64,000 nucleotides of DNA from Flavobacterium saliperosum (lineage in GTDB: Bacteria; Bacteroidota; Bacteroidia; Flavobacteriales; Flavobacteriaceae), in the NCBI RefSeq assembly GCF_900100625.1, contig NZ_FMTY01000005.1, positions 1 through 64,000 on the forward strand, written 5' to 3'. Below the pieces are notes generated by a model. That model ran no database searches, was not told where the DNA came from, and worked only from the letters and a program-made list of their open reading frames with translations. Numbering within the stretch: the first letter of the stretch is position 1; every line of letters begins with the position of its first letter. Below are positions 51,777 through 60,026 of the stretch, piece after piece. A program made the position numbers and the translations under genes.

Positions 51777-52547
51777 TTACTTGTTCTTCTTCAATAACTT
51801 ATAATCCTCGTAACAGCCTTTGATGGCATCCATAATCTGCAAATCATTGGCGGTTTCGATAAAAGTATCGGAGTAATTACAACCTTTAAGGATGTCTTTG
51901 ATTTCTTTTTTGTCGATGCCAAGAATGGCGGCTACGGTTTCGCGATCGTATTTGGAAGCCAATACATTTCGTACGGTTTCATCTTTTTTGAATTCACGCA
52001 GTTTTTTCATCTCTCTCGGTTTTTTTCCGAAAAGATTGTACAACGCATCGGTAGGATTGAATAGGGAGCCTAACATTTTACCGGCCTGAGAGGATGAACT
52101 TCCTCCTGACTCATACCCATAAGGTAAACCGGAAATGCTGTAACGTTGGGATTCGTTTAAGGCAATCAGTTTGGTATCTACTTCAATATAGCCTGTTAAT
52201 AAGTATCGTGGAATGAAAACTTCTTCCAATGCATAGGCTTTTTCGGTAAGTTTTATTTTAAATCCGGTTTTGTTTTTAATCCAATCGGCAGAAACACGGA
52301 TTTTTATCGATTGAAAACCGATATAGGATATGTGAAGGGTATCGTTTACTTTGGCATCGATTTCAAATTCGCCTCTTCCATTGGTAGCGGTTCCTTTTAC
52401 GGTGGACAGATTGATGATGTTAACTTCGCTTTTGGGAAGTAAATTTGCCTCGTTAACGACGACTCCTGATATTTTGGTATACTCGCCCTCTTGAGCGAAA
52501 GTACTAAACGAACATAAGGCCAATAAAAAAACTACGAGATATTTCAT
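51777..52547 (-). CDS. Exported carboxypeptidase-regulatory-like domain protein
   Basis: 256 residues with a signal peptide (MKYLVVFLLALCSFSTFAQ). An N-terminal CarboxypepD_reg-like beta sandwich (ISGVVVNEANLLPKSEVNII, NGRGEFEIDAKVNDTLHISY) covers about 24-105, as found at the N-terminus of TonB receptors but here without plug or barrel. The remaining half is mostly helical and charged (FGKKPREMKKLREFKKD), with no known family. Likely periplasmic or outer-membrane associated. The start codon and the first codons of the signal peptide are in the 3' arm of a strong hairpin with a T run. Confidence 0.8.
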   Translation of the reverse strand: MKYLVVFLLALCSFSTFAQEGEYTKISGVVVNEANLLPKSEVNIINLSTVKGTATNGRGEFEIDAKVNDTLHISYIGFQSIKIRVSADWIKNKTGFKIKLTEKAYALEEVFIPRYLLTGYIEVDTKLIALNESQRYSISGLPYGYESGGSSSSQAGKMLGSLFNPTDALYNLFGKKPREMKKLREFKKDETVRNVLASKYDRETVAAILGIDKKEIKDILKGCNYSDTFIETANDLQIMDAIKGCYEDYKLLKKNK

Positions 52548-52593
52548 ACTGAATTTAGAAAGGTCTAAATGTAAGAGATATTTCGTAGTTTTT
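52526..52593 (-). terminator. Long hairpin overlapping the start of the regulatory-domain gene
   Basis: Arms of 19 bases (left AAAAACTACGAGATATTTC, 52526-52544; right 52575-52593) pair with two mismatches, and an inner ATTTAGA / TCTAAAT stem (52553-52570) closes it. On the minus strand it ends in GTAGTTTTTTTATT, a terminator-like U run. It lies 32 bases past the DEAD helicase stop and contains the ATG at 52547. Confidence 0.65.
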
Positions 52594-52624
52594 ATTTCTA
52601 TTAGAAGAAAATTAACAAAAAGAA

Positions 52625-54538
52625 TTAGCTTCTTCTTGGTCTTCTAGGTGCCGAGCTATCGGATTGTCTTGGTGATGTACCTCCGGAACGACGCTCGTTA
52701 CGTGGTGCTCTTTCCGATGATGAAGAATCGCTTCTTCTCTCCGGACGGTCAGACGATGAACGTCTTTCTCCGCCAAAACCGCCACGGTCACTTCTTTCGC
52801 CTCTTGGAGCTCTGTCGCGATCGCCTCCGAAACTTTTGCGTTCTCCTCCGAAACCGCCTCTGCGTTCACCGCCAAAGCCGCCTCTTCGTTCACCGCCTGA
52901 ATTTCTTCCGTTATGGTCACGTCTTCCGCCACCGTCGTTTTTGGAAATCTCAACGTTGATACGTCTTCCCTCCAATTGAACGTTGTTTAAGACTTCCATT
53001 ACTTTATCCGAATGTTCTGCATCGGTATTAAAGAAAGAGAATCCTTCTTTAACGTCTACTTTAAATACGTCATCACGACCTAAGTCTAATGTTTCTTTTA
53101 AGTAGTCTTTCAATGACATCCAATCGAAATTGTCTCTTGAACCGATGTTGATGAAATAACGAACCGCGTCACCTGCTTGAGGTGCTCTTGCTTCAGAACT
53201 TCTTTCACCACCCGGTTGGCTGGATAAATCTCTTTTCTTTTTGTAGTAGTTGATGAATCGGTTAAATTCTACCGATACCATTTTCTTGATTAGTTCTTCT
53301 TTAGATAAACCATCTAAAACGTCGTTAATTGCCGGTAAGTAGCTGTCGATTTCGTGATCAACTTCGGTGTCTTTAATCTTGTTTGCTAAGTGCAACAACT
53401 GAATTTCGCAGATTTCAATTCCGTTAGGAATCGTTTTCTCTTCGAATTTCTGTTTGATGATTCTTTCGATAGCCGAAATTTTACGCAATTCACTTTTCGT
53501 AATGATTACGATGGAAGTGCCTAATTTTCCTGCACGACCTGTACGACCTGAACGGTGGTTGTAGGTTTCGATTTCATCCGGTAACTGATAGTTCACTACG
53601 TGCGTAATGTTATCCACGTCGATTCCACGCGCCGCTACATCGGTAGCAACCAACATCTGAATCTGACGACCTCTAAACGATTTCATTACCCCGTCACGTT
53701 GTGCCTGAGATAAATCCCCGTGCAATGCCGCAGCGTTGTATCCGTCTTCGATTAATTTTTCTGCAACAGCCTGAGTGTCTCTTTTCGTACGACAGAAAAC
53801 TACCGAGAAAATGTCCGGGTTAGCATCCGCCAAACGTTTTAGAGCCTCATAACGGTCACGTGCATTTACTAAGTAAAATTCGTGAGAAACCGTAGCCGAT
53901 CCTGAGTTTTTATGTCCAACTGTAATTTCTACAGGGTTAGACATGAATTGTTTTCCAATACGTGCTACTTCAGCAGGCATTGTTGCAGAGAATAACCATG
54001 TGTTTTTCTCATCCGGTGTGTCCGATAATATGGAACAAATGTCGTCGTAGAATCCCATGTTTAACATCTCGTCTGCCTCATCCAAGATACAGAAATCGAT
54101 GTTTTTAATGTTTACAAGACCTCTGTTAATCATGTCTTGCATTCTACCTGGTGTAGCCACAATAATCTGTGCGCCACGTTTTACCTCTCTAGCTTGTTCT
54201 GTAATGCTTGCACCACCATAAACAGCCACAGTATGTAACCCTTTTATGTACTTTGAGTATAGTTTAATCTCGTTGGTGATTTGTAAGCATAACTCACGTG
54301 TCGGCGACAAAATTAATGCCTGAGTGTTTCTGTTCTCAGCATCAATTTTCTGAATTAGCGGAAAACCAAAAGCGGCGGTTTTCCCTGTACCTGTTTGCGC
54401 TAGGGCAACTAAATCTGTGTTTTGTTCCAATAGTACTGGAATCGCTTTTTCTTGCACTTCTGACGGATTCTCAAATCCTAGATCTTTGATCGCCAGCAGT
54501 AGCGACTCATTCAATCCTAATTGTTCAAATTTATTCAT
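52625..54538 (-). CDS. DEAD-box RNA helicase with DbpA-like domain and RGG-rich tail
   Basis: 637 residues, DeaD/CsdA type. Q motif (GFENPSEVQEKAIP), motif I AQTGTGKT, Ia PTRELCLQI, II LDEADEML, III SAT in the first lobe; VATDVAARGIDVDN and HRSGRTGRAGK in the second. A DbpA-like RNA-binding domain (YFINIGSRDNFDWMSLKDYL) lies at about 465-540. The last 95 residues are a low-complexity Arg/Gly/Ser tail with GGERRGGFGG repeats, suited to RNA binding or condensate formation. It probably remodels ribosomal or messenger RNA, often at low temperature in this class. Confidence 0.95.
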   Translation of the reverse strand: MNKFEQLGLNESLLLAIKDLGFENPSEVQEKAIPVLLEQNTDLVALAQTGTGKTAAFGFPLIQKIDAENRNTQALILSPTRELCLQITNEIKLYSKYIKGLHTVAVYGGASITEQAREVKRGAQIIVATPGRMQDMINRGLVNIKNIDFCILDEADEMLNMGFYDDICSILSDTPDEKNTWLFSATMPAEVARIGKQFMSNPVEITVGHKNSGSATVSHEFYLVNARDRYEALKRLADANPDIFSVVFCRTKRDTQAVAEKLIEDGYNAAALHGDLSQAQRDGVMKSFRGRQIQMLVATDVAARGIDVDNITHVVNYQLPDEIETYNHRSGRTGRAGKLGTSIVIITKSELRKISAIERIIKQKFEEKTIPNGIEICEIQLLHLANKIKDTEVDHEIDSYLPAINDVLDGLSKEELIKKMVSVEFNRFINYYKKKRDLSSQPGGERSSEARAPQAGDAVRYFINIGSRDNFDWMSLKDYLKETLDLGRDDVFKVDVKEGFSFFNTDAEHSDKVMEVLNNVQLEGRRINVEISKNDGGGRRDHNGRNSGGERRGGFGGERRGGFGGERKSFGGDRDRAPRGERSDRGGFGGERRSSSDRPERRSDSSSSERAPRNERRSGGTSPRQSDSSAPRRPRRS

Positions 54539-54558
54539 AAAATATTTTAAATTGGGTG

Positions 54559-54566
54559 CAAAGGTA
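54559..54566 (-). promoter_or_regulatory. -7 element TACCTTTG of the DEAD helicase
   Basis: Exact TAnnTTTG on the minus strand, 21 bases before the start codon at 54538. Confidence 0.7.
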
Positions 54567-54637
54567 TTGATTATTAATGGAATAAACTAATACAAAACTC
54601 AATATTAAAATTTTATTAACTATTGAAAATCAATTAG

Positions 54638-55210
54638 TTACTTTTTTAAAAAGGACGTTAGAAGGGCGACAGCCTTACCGCGATGGCTTACTTTAGCCTT
54701 CTCTTCGAGTGAAATTTGCGCGAAAGTATCGGAAAAACCATCGGCGATAAAGATGGGATCGTAGCCAAAACCATTCGTGCCACGGGGCTCTTTTATGATT
54801 TCACCGTTTACTATTCCGGTAAAAAGATGTTGTTTTCCTTCTAAATTAAGTGCAATAACGGTTTTAAAATTGGCCTTACGATTAGTTTCGTTTTCAAGGA
54901 GTTCAAGCACCTTGTTAATGTTGTCATTATCATTGCGTTGCGAACCTGCGAATCGTGCCGAATAGACTCCGGGCGCGCCGTTTAAGGCTTCCACTTCCAG
55001 TCCGCTGTCATCGGCAAAACAGTTGTAACCATAATTTTCAGTCACGTAATTGGCTTTTAAAATAGCATTGCCTTCAATCGTATCGGCCGTTTCGGGAATG
55101 TCCACATCGCAACCGATGTCTTCCAAAGATAAGATGGATATGCTTTCAGGAAGTAACTGTTGGATTTCTTTGATTTTATTCTTGTTGTTGGAGGCGAAAA
55201 CGAGTTGCAT
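54638..55210 (-). CDS. rdgB: XTP/dITP diphosphatase (RdgB/HAM1 family)
   Basis: 190 residues. It hydrolyses non-canonical purine triphosphates (XTP, dITP) to keep them out of nucleic acids. Motifs: VFASNNKNKIKEIQ at the N-terminus (substrate phosphate), CFADDSGLEVEALNGAPGVYSARFAG minus a few variable positions, GTNGFGYDPIF and SHRGKA at the C-terminus. Monocistronic with a good -7 element. Confidence 0.96.
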   Translation of the reverse strand: MQLVFASNNKNKIKEIQQLLPESISILSLEDIGCDVDIPETADTIEGNAILKANYVTENYGYNCFADDSGLEVEALNGAPGVYSARFAGSQRNDNDNINKVLELLENETNRKANFKTVIALNLEGKQHLFTGIVNGEIIKEPRGTNGFGYDPIFIADGFSDTFAQISLEEKAKVSHRGKAVALLTSFLKK

Positions 55211-55229
55211 TTGAAATTAATTAATCGAA

Positions 55230-55237
55230 CAAATATA
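55230..55237 (-). promoter_or_regulatory. -7 element TATATTTG of rdgB
   Basis: Exact TAnnTTTG on the minus strand, 20 bases before the rdgB start codon. Confidence 0.65.
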
Positions 55238-55293
55238 TTGTTTTTTTAATTTGGTAGTTTTAGAGATTTTGTAAAAAATATAGGATATTTTTA

Positions 55294-56415
55294 TTAATTC
55301 GCTTTCTTATAACTCCAAACCGCCAATCCGTTAACGGCAAAGGCAAAAAAAACAATAATGCCTAAATTGGGTAATACTTCCTGAAGTCCTGCGCCTTTTA
55401 GTAAAACCATGCGGATGAATTCCACAAAATAGCGGATAGGATTTAATAATGTCACGTTTTGTGCCCATTTTGGCATGCTTTCAATTGGGGTGAACAATCC
55501 ACTCATTAAAATAAAGATGACCATAAAAAACCAAGCAATAAACATAGCTTGTTGTTGGGTTTCAGTATGATTGGAAATAAATAGACCAAAGCCCAAAATA
55601 AGTAGGAGATAAACGGCGGTGAAAAAGTAAACCAACAGGATATTGCCCAACATTGGCACATTAAAAACCACTTTAGCAATCAGCAATCCGATGGTTAAAA
55701 TTATAAGCCCTAAAACCCAGAATGGAAATAGTTTTCCAATGATAAATTGGTGTTTTTTAATAGGGGTAACGTTAATTTGCTCTAAAGTTCCCAATTCTTT
55801 TTCCTTTACGATATTCATTGCAGAAAGGAATAAGGTTACCATCGTTACCAATAAAACTAAAATTCCCGGCACCATAAAGGTTTTATAATTAAGCGTAGCA
55901 TTGTACCAAAATGATGGAATGGTTTCGATGCGATTTGGTAGTATTTGCTCGTTGACTACGTGTTTGTTTTCCACCTGAATGTTCTGATTGAAGAGTTGAA
56001 CGATTTGAGTAATGTACACATTTTGTACGCCAGCTGTGGCGCCGTCTATGGCATTTATTAAGACTTGGATTTGGGTGGTGTTTCCGTTTTGCAATTGTTT
56101 TTCAAACTGGTTTGGAATTTCGATCACCACATCGGTTTTCCCGCGATTTAATTGCTCTATGCCTTCTTGTGTATGAGATACGCTTTGCACTTCCGAAAAG
56201 TAAGCATTGGCATTTAATTTATCTATCAAAGCACGAGATGATGAGGAATTGCTATAATCGGCAATGGTCACCCTTATGTTTTTTACATCAAAAGTAGCCG
56301 CATTGGAAAGGATTAAAAGTTGTAAAATTGGCAGAATAAATATCAAGCGAAGCATACTTTTATCTCTGAAAATTTGCTTGAATTCCTTTTGTATGATGAA
56401 TAGAATTGTTTTCAT
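55294..56415 (-). CDS. ABC-2 type transporter permease (second of two)
   Basis: 373 residues. One N-terminal transmembrane helix (MLRLIFILPILQLLILS), a large periplasmic domain (about 45-180) and five C-terminal helices give the ABC2_membrane_3 layout of YhhJ/YbhR permeases. EKELGTLEQINVTPIKKHQF is the family's conserved cytoplasmic loop. With the other permease and the two ATPases upstream it forms the inner-membrane pump of the operon. Last gene of the operon; no clear terminator follows. Confidence 0.93.
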   Translation of the reverse strand: MKTILFIIQKEFKQIFRDKSMLRLIFILPILQLLILSNAATFDVKNIRVTIADYSNSSSSRALIDKLNANAYFSEVQSVSHTQEGIEQLNRGKTDVVIEIPNQFEKQLQNGNTTQIQVLINAIDGATAGVQNVYITQIVQLFNQNIQVENKHVVNEQILPNRIETIPSFWYNATLNYKTFMVPGILVLLVTMVTLFLSAMNIVKEKELGTLEQINVTPIKKHQFIIGKLFPFWVLGLIILTIGLLIAKVVFNVPMLGNILLVYFFTAVYLLLILGFGLFISNHTETQQQAMFIAWFFMVIFILMSGLFTPIESMPKWAQNVTLLNPIRYFVEFIRMVLLKGAGLQEVLPNLGIIVFFAFAVNGLAVWSYKKAN

Positions 56416-56426
56416 GGTGGGTGTAT

Positions 56427-57530
56427 TTATTCCAGACGGATTTTATAATTTTTGATGCTCAACCCAATGAACAGTAAAGTCATCCCCACTAAAATCAGGG
56501 TTTCTTTCAAAATATATTCCAATCCAACACCTTTTAACATAATCGATTTTACAATGATGATAAACCATTTGGCTGGAATGATGTTACTGATGACTTGCAT
56601 GGGTAACGGCATAGAAGCAATAGGGAAGATGAACCCCGAAAGTATGATAACCGGCAACATCAATCCCATCAACGAAATCATCATGGCGGTTTGTTGTGTA
56701 TTGGAAATTGTAGAAATTAATATGCCCAATGAAAGTGCGGTGATAATGAATAAAATACTTTCGAATGCTAATAAGACAATACTTCCGTTAATTGGCATTC
56801 CAAAAATAAAATAGCCCATAGCAACAATCACTATTGCATTAATAACCGATAGAAAAATATAGGGAAATACTTTGCCTAAAATCACCTGAAATGGTTTTAA
56901 AGGTGAAACCAATAAGATTTCCATCGTACCCAATTCTTTTTCTCTTGTAATGGAAATGGAAGTCATCATCGCGGAAACCAACATTAAAATTACGGTCATG
57001 ACTCCAGGAACAAAGTTGAAGACGCTTTTCAATTCCGGATTGTACAACATGCGACTTTGAATGACTACGCCATTGCTCTTTGGAGTTGTATTTTTCTGGT
57101 TTTGATAGTTTTGTATTATCGATTGCGTGTAATTGGCAATGGTATTGGCTACATTGGGTTCGGTGGCATCGGTAATTACCTGAACAGTAGCTTTCTTTTC
57201 GGTTTGTAATTTTTTAGCGAAATCTTTTTCAAACAATACAACGGCTTTAACTTTTCCTTTTTTAAATTCGTTTTCAATGGCTTTTTCGTTGAAAATTTCA
57301 TTTTCCACATGAAAATAAGGCGAGGCTTTTATCTTTTGGATTATTTTTTGCGATTCGGTGTCTCTGGCATAATCCAAAACCGCGATGTCCACATTGTTGA
57401 TTTCATTGGTAATAGCGAATCCAAACAACAGAATTTGGGCAACAGGCATGCCAAAAAGGATAAACAACGAGCGTTTATCACGAAAAATATGATAAAATTC
57501 CTTTTTAATAAAACCTATGAATCGTTTCAT
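56427..57530 (-). CDS. ABC-2 type transporter permease (first of two)
   Basis: 367 residues with the same layout as the downstream permease: a first helix (SLFILFGMPVAQILLFGFAI), a periplasmic domain to about 175, then five helices. EKELGTMEILLVSPLKPFQV is the conserved loop. The two permeases are clearly paralogous and probably form a heterodimer, as YbhS and YbhR do. It is 11 bases from the second permease and separated from the ATPase gene by a GTTTCAA tandem repeat. Confidence 0.93.
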   Translation of the reverse strand: MKRFIGFIKKEFYHIFRDKRSLFILFGMPVAQILLFGFAITNEINNVDIAVLDYARDTESQKIIQKIKASPYFHVENEIFNEKAIENEFKKGKVKAVVLFEKDFAKKLQTEKKATVQVITDATEPNVANTIANYTQSIIQNYQNQKNTTPKSNGVVIQSRMLYNPELKSVFNFVPGVMTVILMLVSAMMTSISITREKELGTMEILLVSPLKPFQVILGKVFPYIFLSVINAIVIVAMGYFIFGMPINGSIVLLAFESILFIITALSLGILISTISNTQQTAMMISLMGLMLPVIILSGFIFPIASMPLPMQVISNIIPAKWFIIIVKSIMLKGVGLEYILKETLILVGMTLLFIGLSIKNYKIRLE

Positions 57531-57540
57531 TTATTTTTTT

Positions 57541-57575
57541 GTTTCAAGTTTCAAGTTTCAAGTTTCAAGTTTCAG
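57541..57575 (+). repeat. GTTTCAA tandem repeat inside the efflux operon
   Basis: Five head-to-tail 7-base units (four GTTTCAA, the last GTTTCAG) in the 52-base gap between the ATPase stop and the first permease start. It is the only sizeable spacer in the lower half of the operon. Confidence 0.8.
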
Positions 57576-57582
57576 GTTATTG

Positions 57583-58329
57583 TTACTCGATATTTCGGGC
57601 TAGTTTCAAGAAGACTTCGTTCATGGAATTGACCTGAAATTGCTCTTTTAATTTTTTTGGGGTGTCCAATGCTTCAATGACACCGTCAACCATAATCGAT
57701 ACGCGATTGCAATATTCGGCTTCATCCATGTAGTGTGTGGTAACGAAAATCGTGGTGCCTTTGTGTGCTTCGGCATAAATTAATTCCCAAAATTGTCTTC
57801 GGGTTATTGGATCGACACCACCAGTGGGTTCGTCTAAAAAAACGATTTTAGGTTCGTGTAATAAGGCTACTGAAAAAGCTAATTTTTGTTTCCAGCCTAA
57901 AGGTAAATCGCCTACTTTAGTTTTAGCAATGTTGCCCAATTGCAATTCCGCGATCAGCTCTTCTGTTTTTGTTTTAATTTGTTTTCGCGATAAACCGTAA
58001 ATACCGCCAAAAAAAGTAATGTTTTCCTGCACCGTTAAATCATCATACATGGAGAATTTTTGACTCATGTAACCGATATTTTGTTTGACCTCTTCGCTTT
58101 GCGTATGCACATCAAAACCTGCGACATTGGCTGTTCCGCCCGTTGAATTTGATATTCCAATCAACATTTTCATTGCCGTAGTTTTTCCAGCACCGTTTGC
58201 GCCTAAGAAACCAAAGATTTCGCCTTTGTTCACATGAAAACTAATGCCTTTAACGGCAGTGAAGTGGTCAAATTGTTTGGTTAAATTTTCTACGATAATG
58301 ATTTTCTCTTGTGCATTTTCCATCTGCAT
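57583..58329 (-). CDS. ABC transporter ATP-binding protein (second of two)
   Basis: 248 residues, one nucleotide-binding domain. Walker A GANGAGKTT (about 41-49), Q-loop YMSQKF, a signature reading LPLGWKQKLAFSVALL where the usual LSGGxxQ is replaced by LPLGWKQ, Walker B IVFLDEPTGGVDP and switch His in FVTTHYMDEA. It powers the two downstream permeases together with the preceding ATPase. The altered signature suggests an asymmetric pair with one degenerate site. Six bases separate it from the first ATPase gene. Confidence 0.93.
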   Translation of the reverse strand: MQMENAQEKIIIVENLTKQFDHFTAVKGISFHVNKGEIFGFLGANGAGKTTAMKMLIGISNSTGGTANVAGFDVHTQSEEVKQNIGYMSQKFSMYDDLTVQENITFFGGIYGLSRKQIKTKTEELIAELQLGNIAKTKVGDLPLGWKQKLAFSVALLHEPKIVFLDEPTGGVDPITRRQFWELIYAEAHKGTTIFVTTHYMDEAEYCNRVSIMVDGVIEALDTPKKLKEQFQVNSMNEVFLKLARNIE

Positions 58330-58335
58330 TTCCTT

Positions 58336-59232
58336 TTATAAATCCATAAAAACATCCTCAATAGTTGCGGTTGCTTTTTGAATGCTTATGTTTTGATGTC
58401 CTTTATCATGTAAAAACGTTCTTAAGACATCCATATCAAAAGAATCGTTCTTGTCGATGTAGTGCATGAATTCGCCAAAAGCAAACACACTGTACTGCGA
58501 AGGAAACTCTTTCAAATCCAAAATCAAATTATGCATTTGATTGGTTGCTACTTCATAGATAGTTTTTTCGTAAGCTTCCACAATGGCATCTGGTGAATCG
58601 ATTTTAAGGATTTTTCCTTTTTGAATTAAAGCAATTCGGTCGCACAAACTCGCTTCATCCATGTAAGGCGTGGAAACTAAAATGGTAATACCTTTCTGTT
58701 TCAACCGTTTGAGCATTTCCCAAAATTCTTTTCTGGAAACAGGGTCAACACCCGTTGTGGGTTCGTCTAAAAACAACACTTTTGGTTTGTGTATTAAGGC
58801 ACAACACAAGGCTAATTTTTGTTTCATTCCTCCCGATAATGCACCCGCTCTTCGATTTTTAAAAGGTTCGATTTGCACGTATATATCTTCAATCAAATCG
58901 TAATTCTCTTCAATAGTTGTTCCGAAGATTGTGGCAAAAAAGGTTAAGTTTTCGGCAATGGTTAAATCCTGATACAAGGAGAATTTTCCCGGCATGTACC
59001 CAACGGAATTTCGTATTTCCTTTATATGTTTCAAAATGTTGTAATCGGCTACTGTTGCATTGCCTTCGTTGGGAACCAGCAAAGTAGTCAACAATCTAAA
59101 AAGCGTTGTTTTTCCTGCACCATCAGGACCAATTAAGCCAAAAAGTTCGCCTTCCTGCACTTCAAAAGTGATATTTTGCAATGCTTGAACGTTTTTATAC
59201 TTTTTAGAAATATTTTGAATGGAAATACTCAT
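58336..59232 (-). CDS. ABC transporter ATP-binding protein (first of two)
   Basis: 298 residues. Walker A GPDGAGKTT (about 35-43), Q-loop YMPGKF, intact signature ALSGGMKQKLALCCALI, Walker B VLFLDEPTTGVDP; the switch position reads VSTPYMDEA, with Pro in place of the usual His. A C-terminal extension of about 70 residues (VFAFGEFMHYIDKND) is typical of YbhF-like multidrug ATPases. In E. coli YbhF both ATPase domains are fused; here they are two genes whose defects (switch His here, signature in the partner) complement each other. Confidence 0.93.
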   Translation of the reverse strand: MSISIQNISKKYKNVQALQNITFEVQEGELFGLIGPDGAGKTTLFRLLTTLLVPNEGNATVADYNILKHIKEIRNSVGYMPGKFSLYQDLTIAENLTFFATIFGTTIEENYDLIEDIYVQIEPFKNRRAGALSGGMKQKLALCCALIHKPKVLFLDEPTTGVDPVSRKEFWEMLKRLKQKGITILVSTPYMDEASLCDRIALIQKGKILKIDSPDAIVEAYEKTIYEVATNQMHNLILDLKEFPSQYSVFAFGEFMHYIDKNDSFDMDVLRTFLHDKGHQNISIQKATATIEDVFMDL

Positions 59233-59253
59233 GGCGTGATGGTGCTTGAAATT

Positions 59254-59541
59254 TTATTTTATCAACAGAAAATTACTTAATTCATGAGCGTTTACCCAAT
59301 GTTTCACCTCAACAGGAATTTTAACGAAATCGCCTGATTTTAAACGGATTTTCTCATCATTTTCATAGCTAAATGTGGCATCTCCAGTAACGCACACCAA
59401 AAGTGCTGGTACTTTGGTAACATGCTCTTTCAATTGTTCGTTTTTTGCAATTTGTAAAGCAATTACTTTAGCCTCTGTAGGTTCAAACAACACTTGCGTT
59501 TGAACGGGTTTATCGGTTTGATGTAAGTTGGTTATATTCAT
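59254..59541 (-). CDS. Small cupin-domain protein
   Basis: 95 residues, cytoplasmic. A single cupin barrel: LQIAKNEQLKEHVTKVPALL (motif 1 His position), VTGDATFSYENDEKIRLKSGD and FVKIPVEVKHWVNAHELSNF (motif 2 with Pro-x-x-x-x-His). Two His plus a Glu could bind a metal, though motif 1 is only partly conserved. Such cupins sense or bind small ligands; none is identified. Its ATG overlaps the stop of the His-rich lipoprotein by four bases and the ABC ATPase follows after 21 bases, so it belongs to the efflux operon. Confidence 0.8.
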   Translation of the reverse strand: MNITNLHQTDKPVQTQVLFEPTEAKVIALQIAKNEQLKEHVTKVPALLVCVTGDATFSYENDEKIRLKSGDFVKIPVEVKHWVNAHELSNFLLIK

Positions 59542-60002
59542 TGGAAAAACTGATTAAAGGTTGCAAAAGAATCTTGTATGGCTTTGAATTCTGCTTCAGA
59601 TGGTTCTTTTTCTAAGGTATCCACTAACTCAATATATGGTACTAACCATTTGTGCAATTCGTCATGGGCTTGCCCTTTCATGGTACAGTTTGACGTTAGC
59701 AAATCAAGATTGGTTTTTAAATTTGTTGCCAATTGCGCATAATCTTTATCCGAATTACCAGCAAATGCAATTACATCTTTTTCCATATTACGAATGTGTT
59801 CCATCATATTATCATCCACTTTCCATTTTTCGCCGTTGTTCAAGACGATTGCTTCGTGCTCATCGTGATGTTGTTCCGATTTAACTGTTGTTTCAGTTGG
59901 TGTTTCGCTACTTTTTTCTGCTTCTTTTGCGCCTGAGTTGCAAGAAAGTGTTAACACTGCAATTGTGCTAAAAAGCATCATTTTTACATTTGAATTTTTC
60001 AT
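59538..60002 (-). CDS. His-rich lipoprotein of unknown function in the efflux operon
   Basis: 154 residues that match no family I know. A lipobox (LTLSC) at about 17-21 is followed by an acidic Ser/Thr/Glu linker and a His cluster (EQHHDEHEA, about 44-52). The rest is predicted helical: WKVDDNMMEHIRNMEKDVI and later CTMKGQAHDELHKWLVPYIE, with Met, His and Cys spaced as in metal-binding four-helix bundles. It lies between the HlyD and cupin genes, overlapping the latter by four bases. A periplasmic metal or haem sensor/chaperone for the pump is a guess. Confidence 0.72.
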   Translation of the reverse strand: MKNSNVKMMLFSTIAVLTLSCNSGAKEAEKSSETPTETTVKSEQHHDEHEAIVLNNGEKWKVDDNMMEHIRNMEKDVIAFAGNSDKDYAQLATNLKTNLDLLTSNCTMKGQAHDELHKWLVPYIELVDTLEKEPSEAEFKAIQDSFATFNQFFQ

Positions 60003-60026
60003 GGTTTTAGAGGTATTGATTTATCA

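Noticed and set aside
52612..52953. 113-codon minus-strand frame rich in Ala/Glu/Val
   Set aside because: Alternative frame of the low-complexity RGG tail of the DEAD helicase; the helicase frame is continuous and ends at 52625.
57541..57575. GTTTCAA units as a CRISPR or operator array
   Set aside because: The units are contiguous with no spacers, lie within an operon gap and resemble simple sequence slippage.
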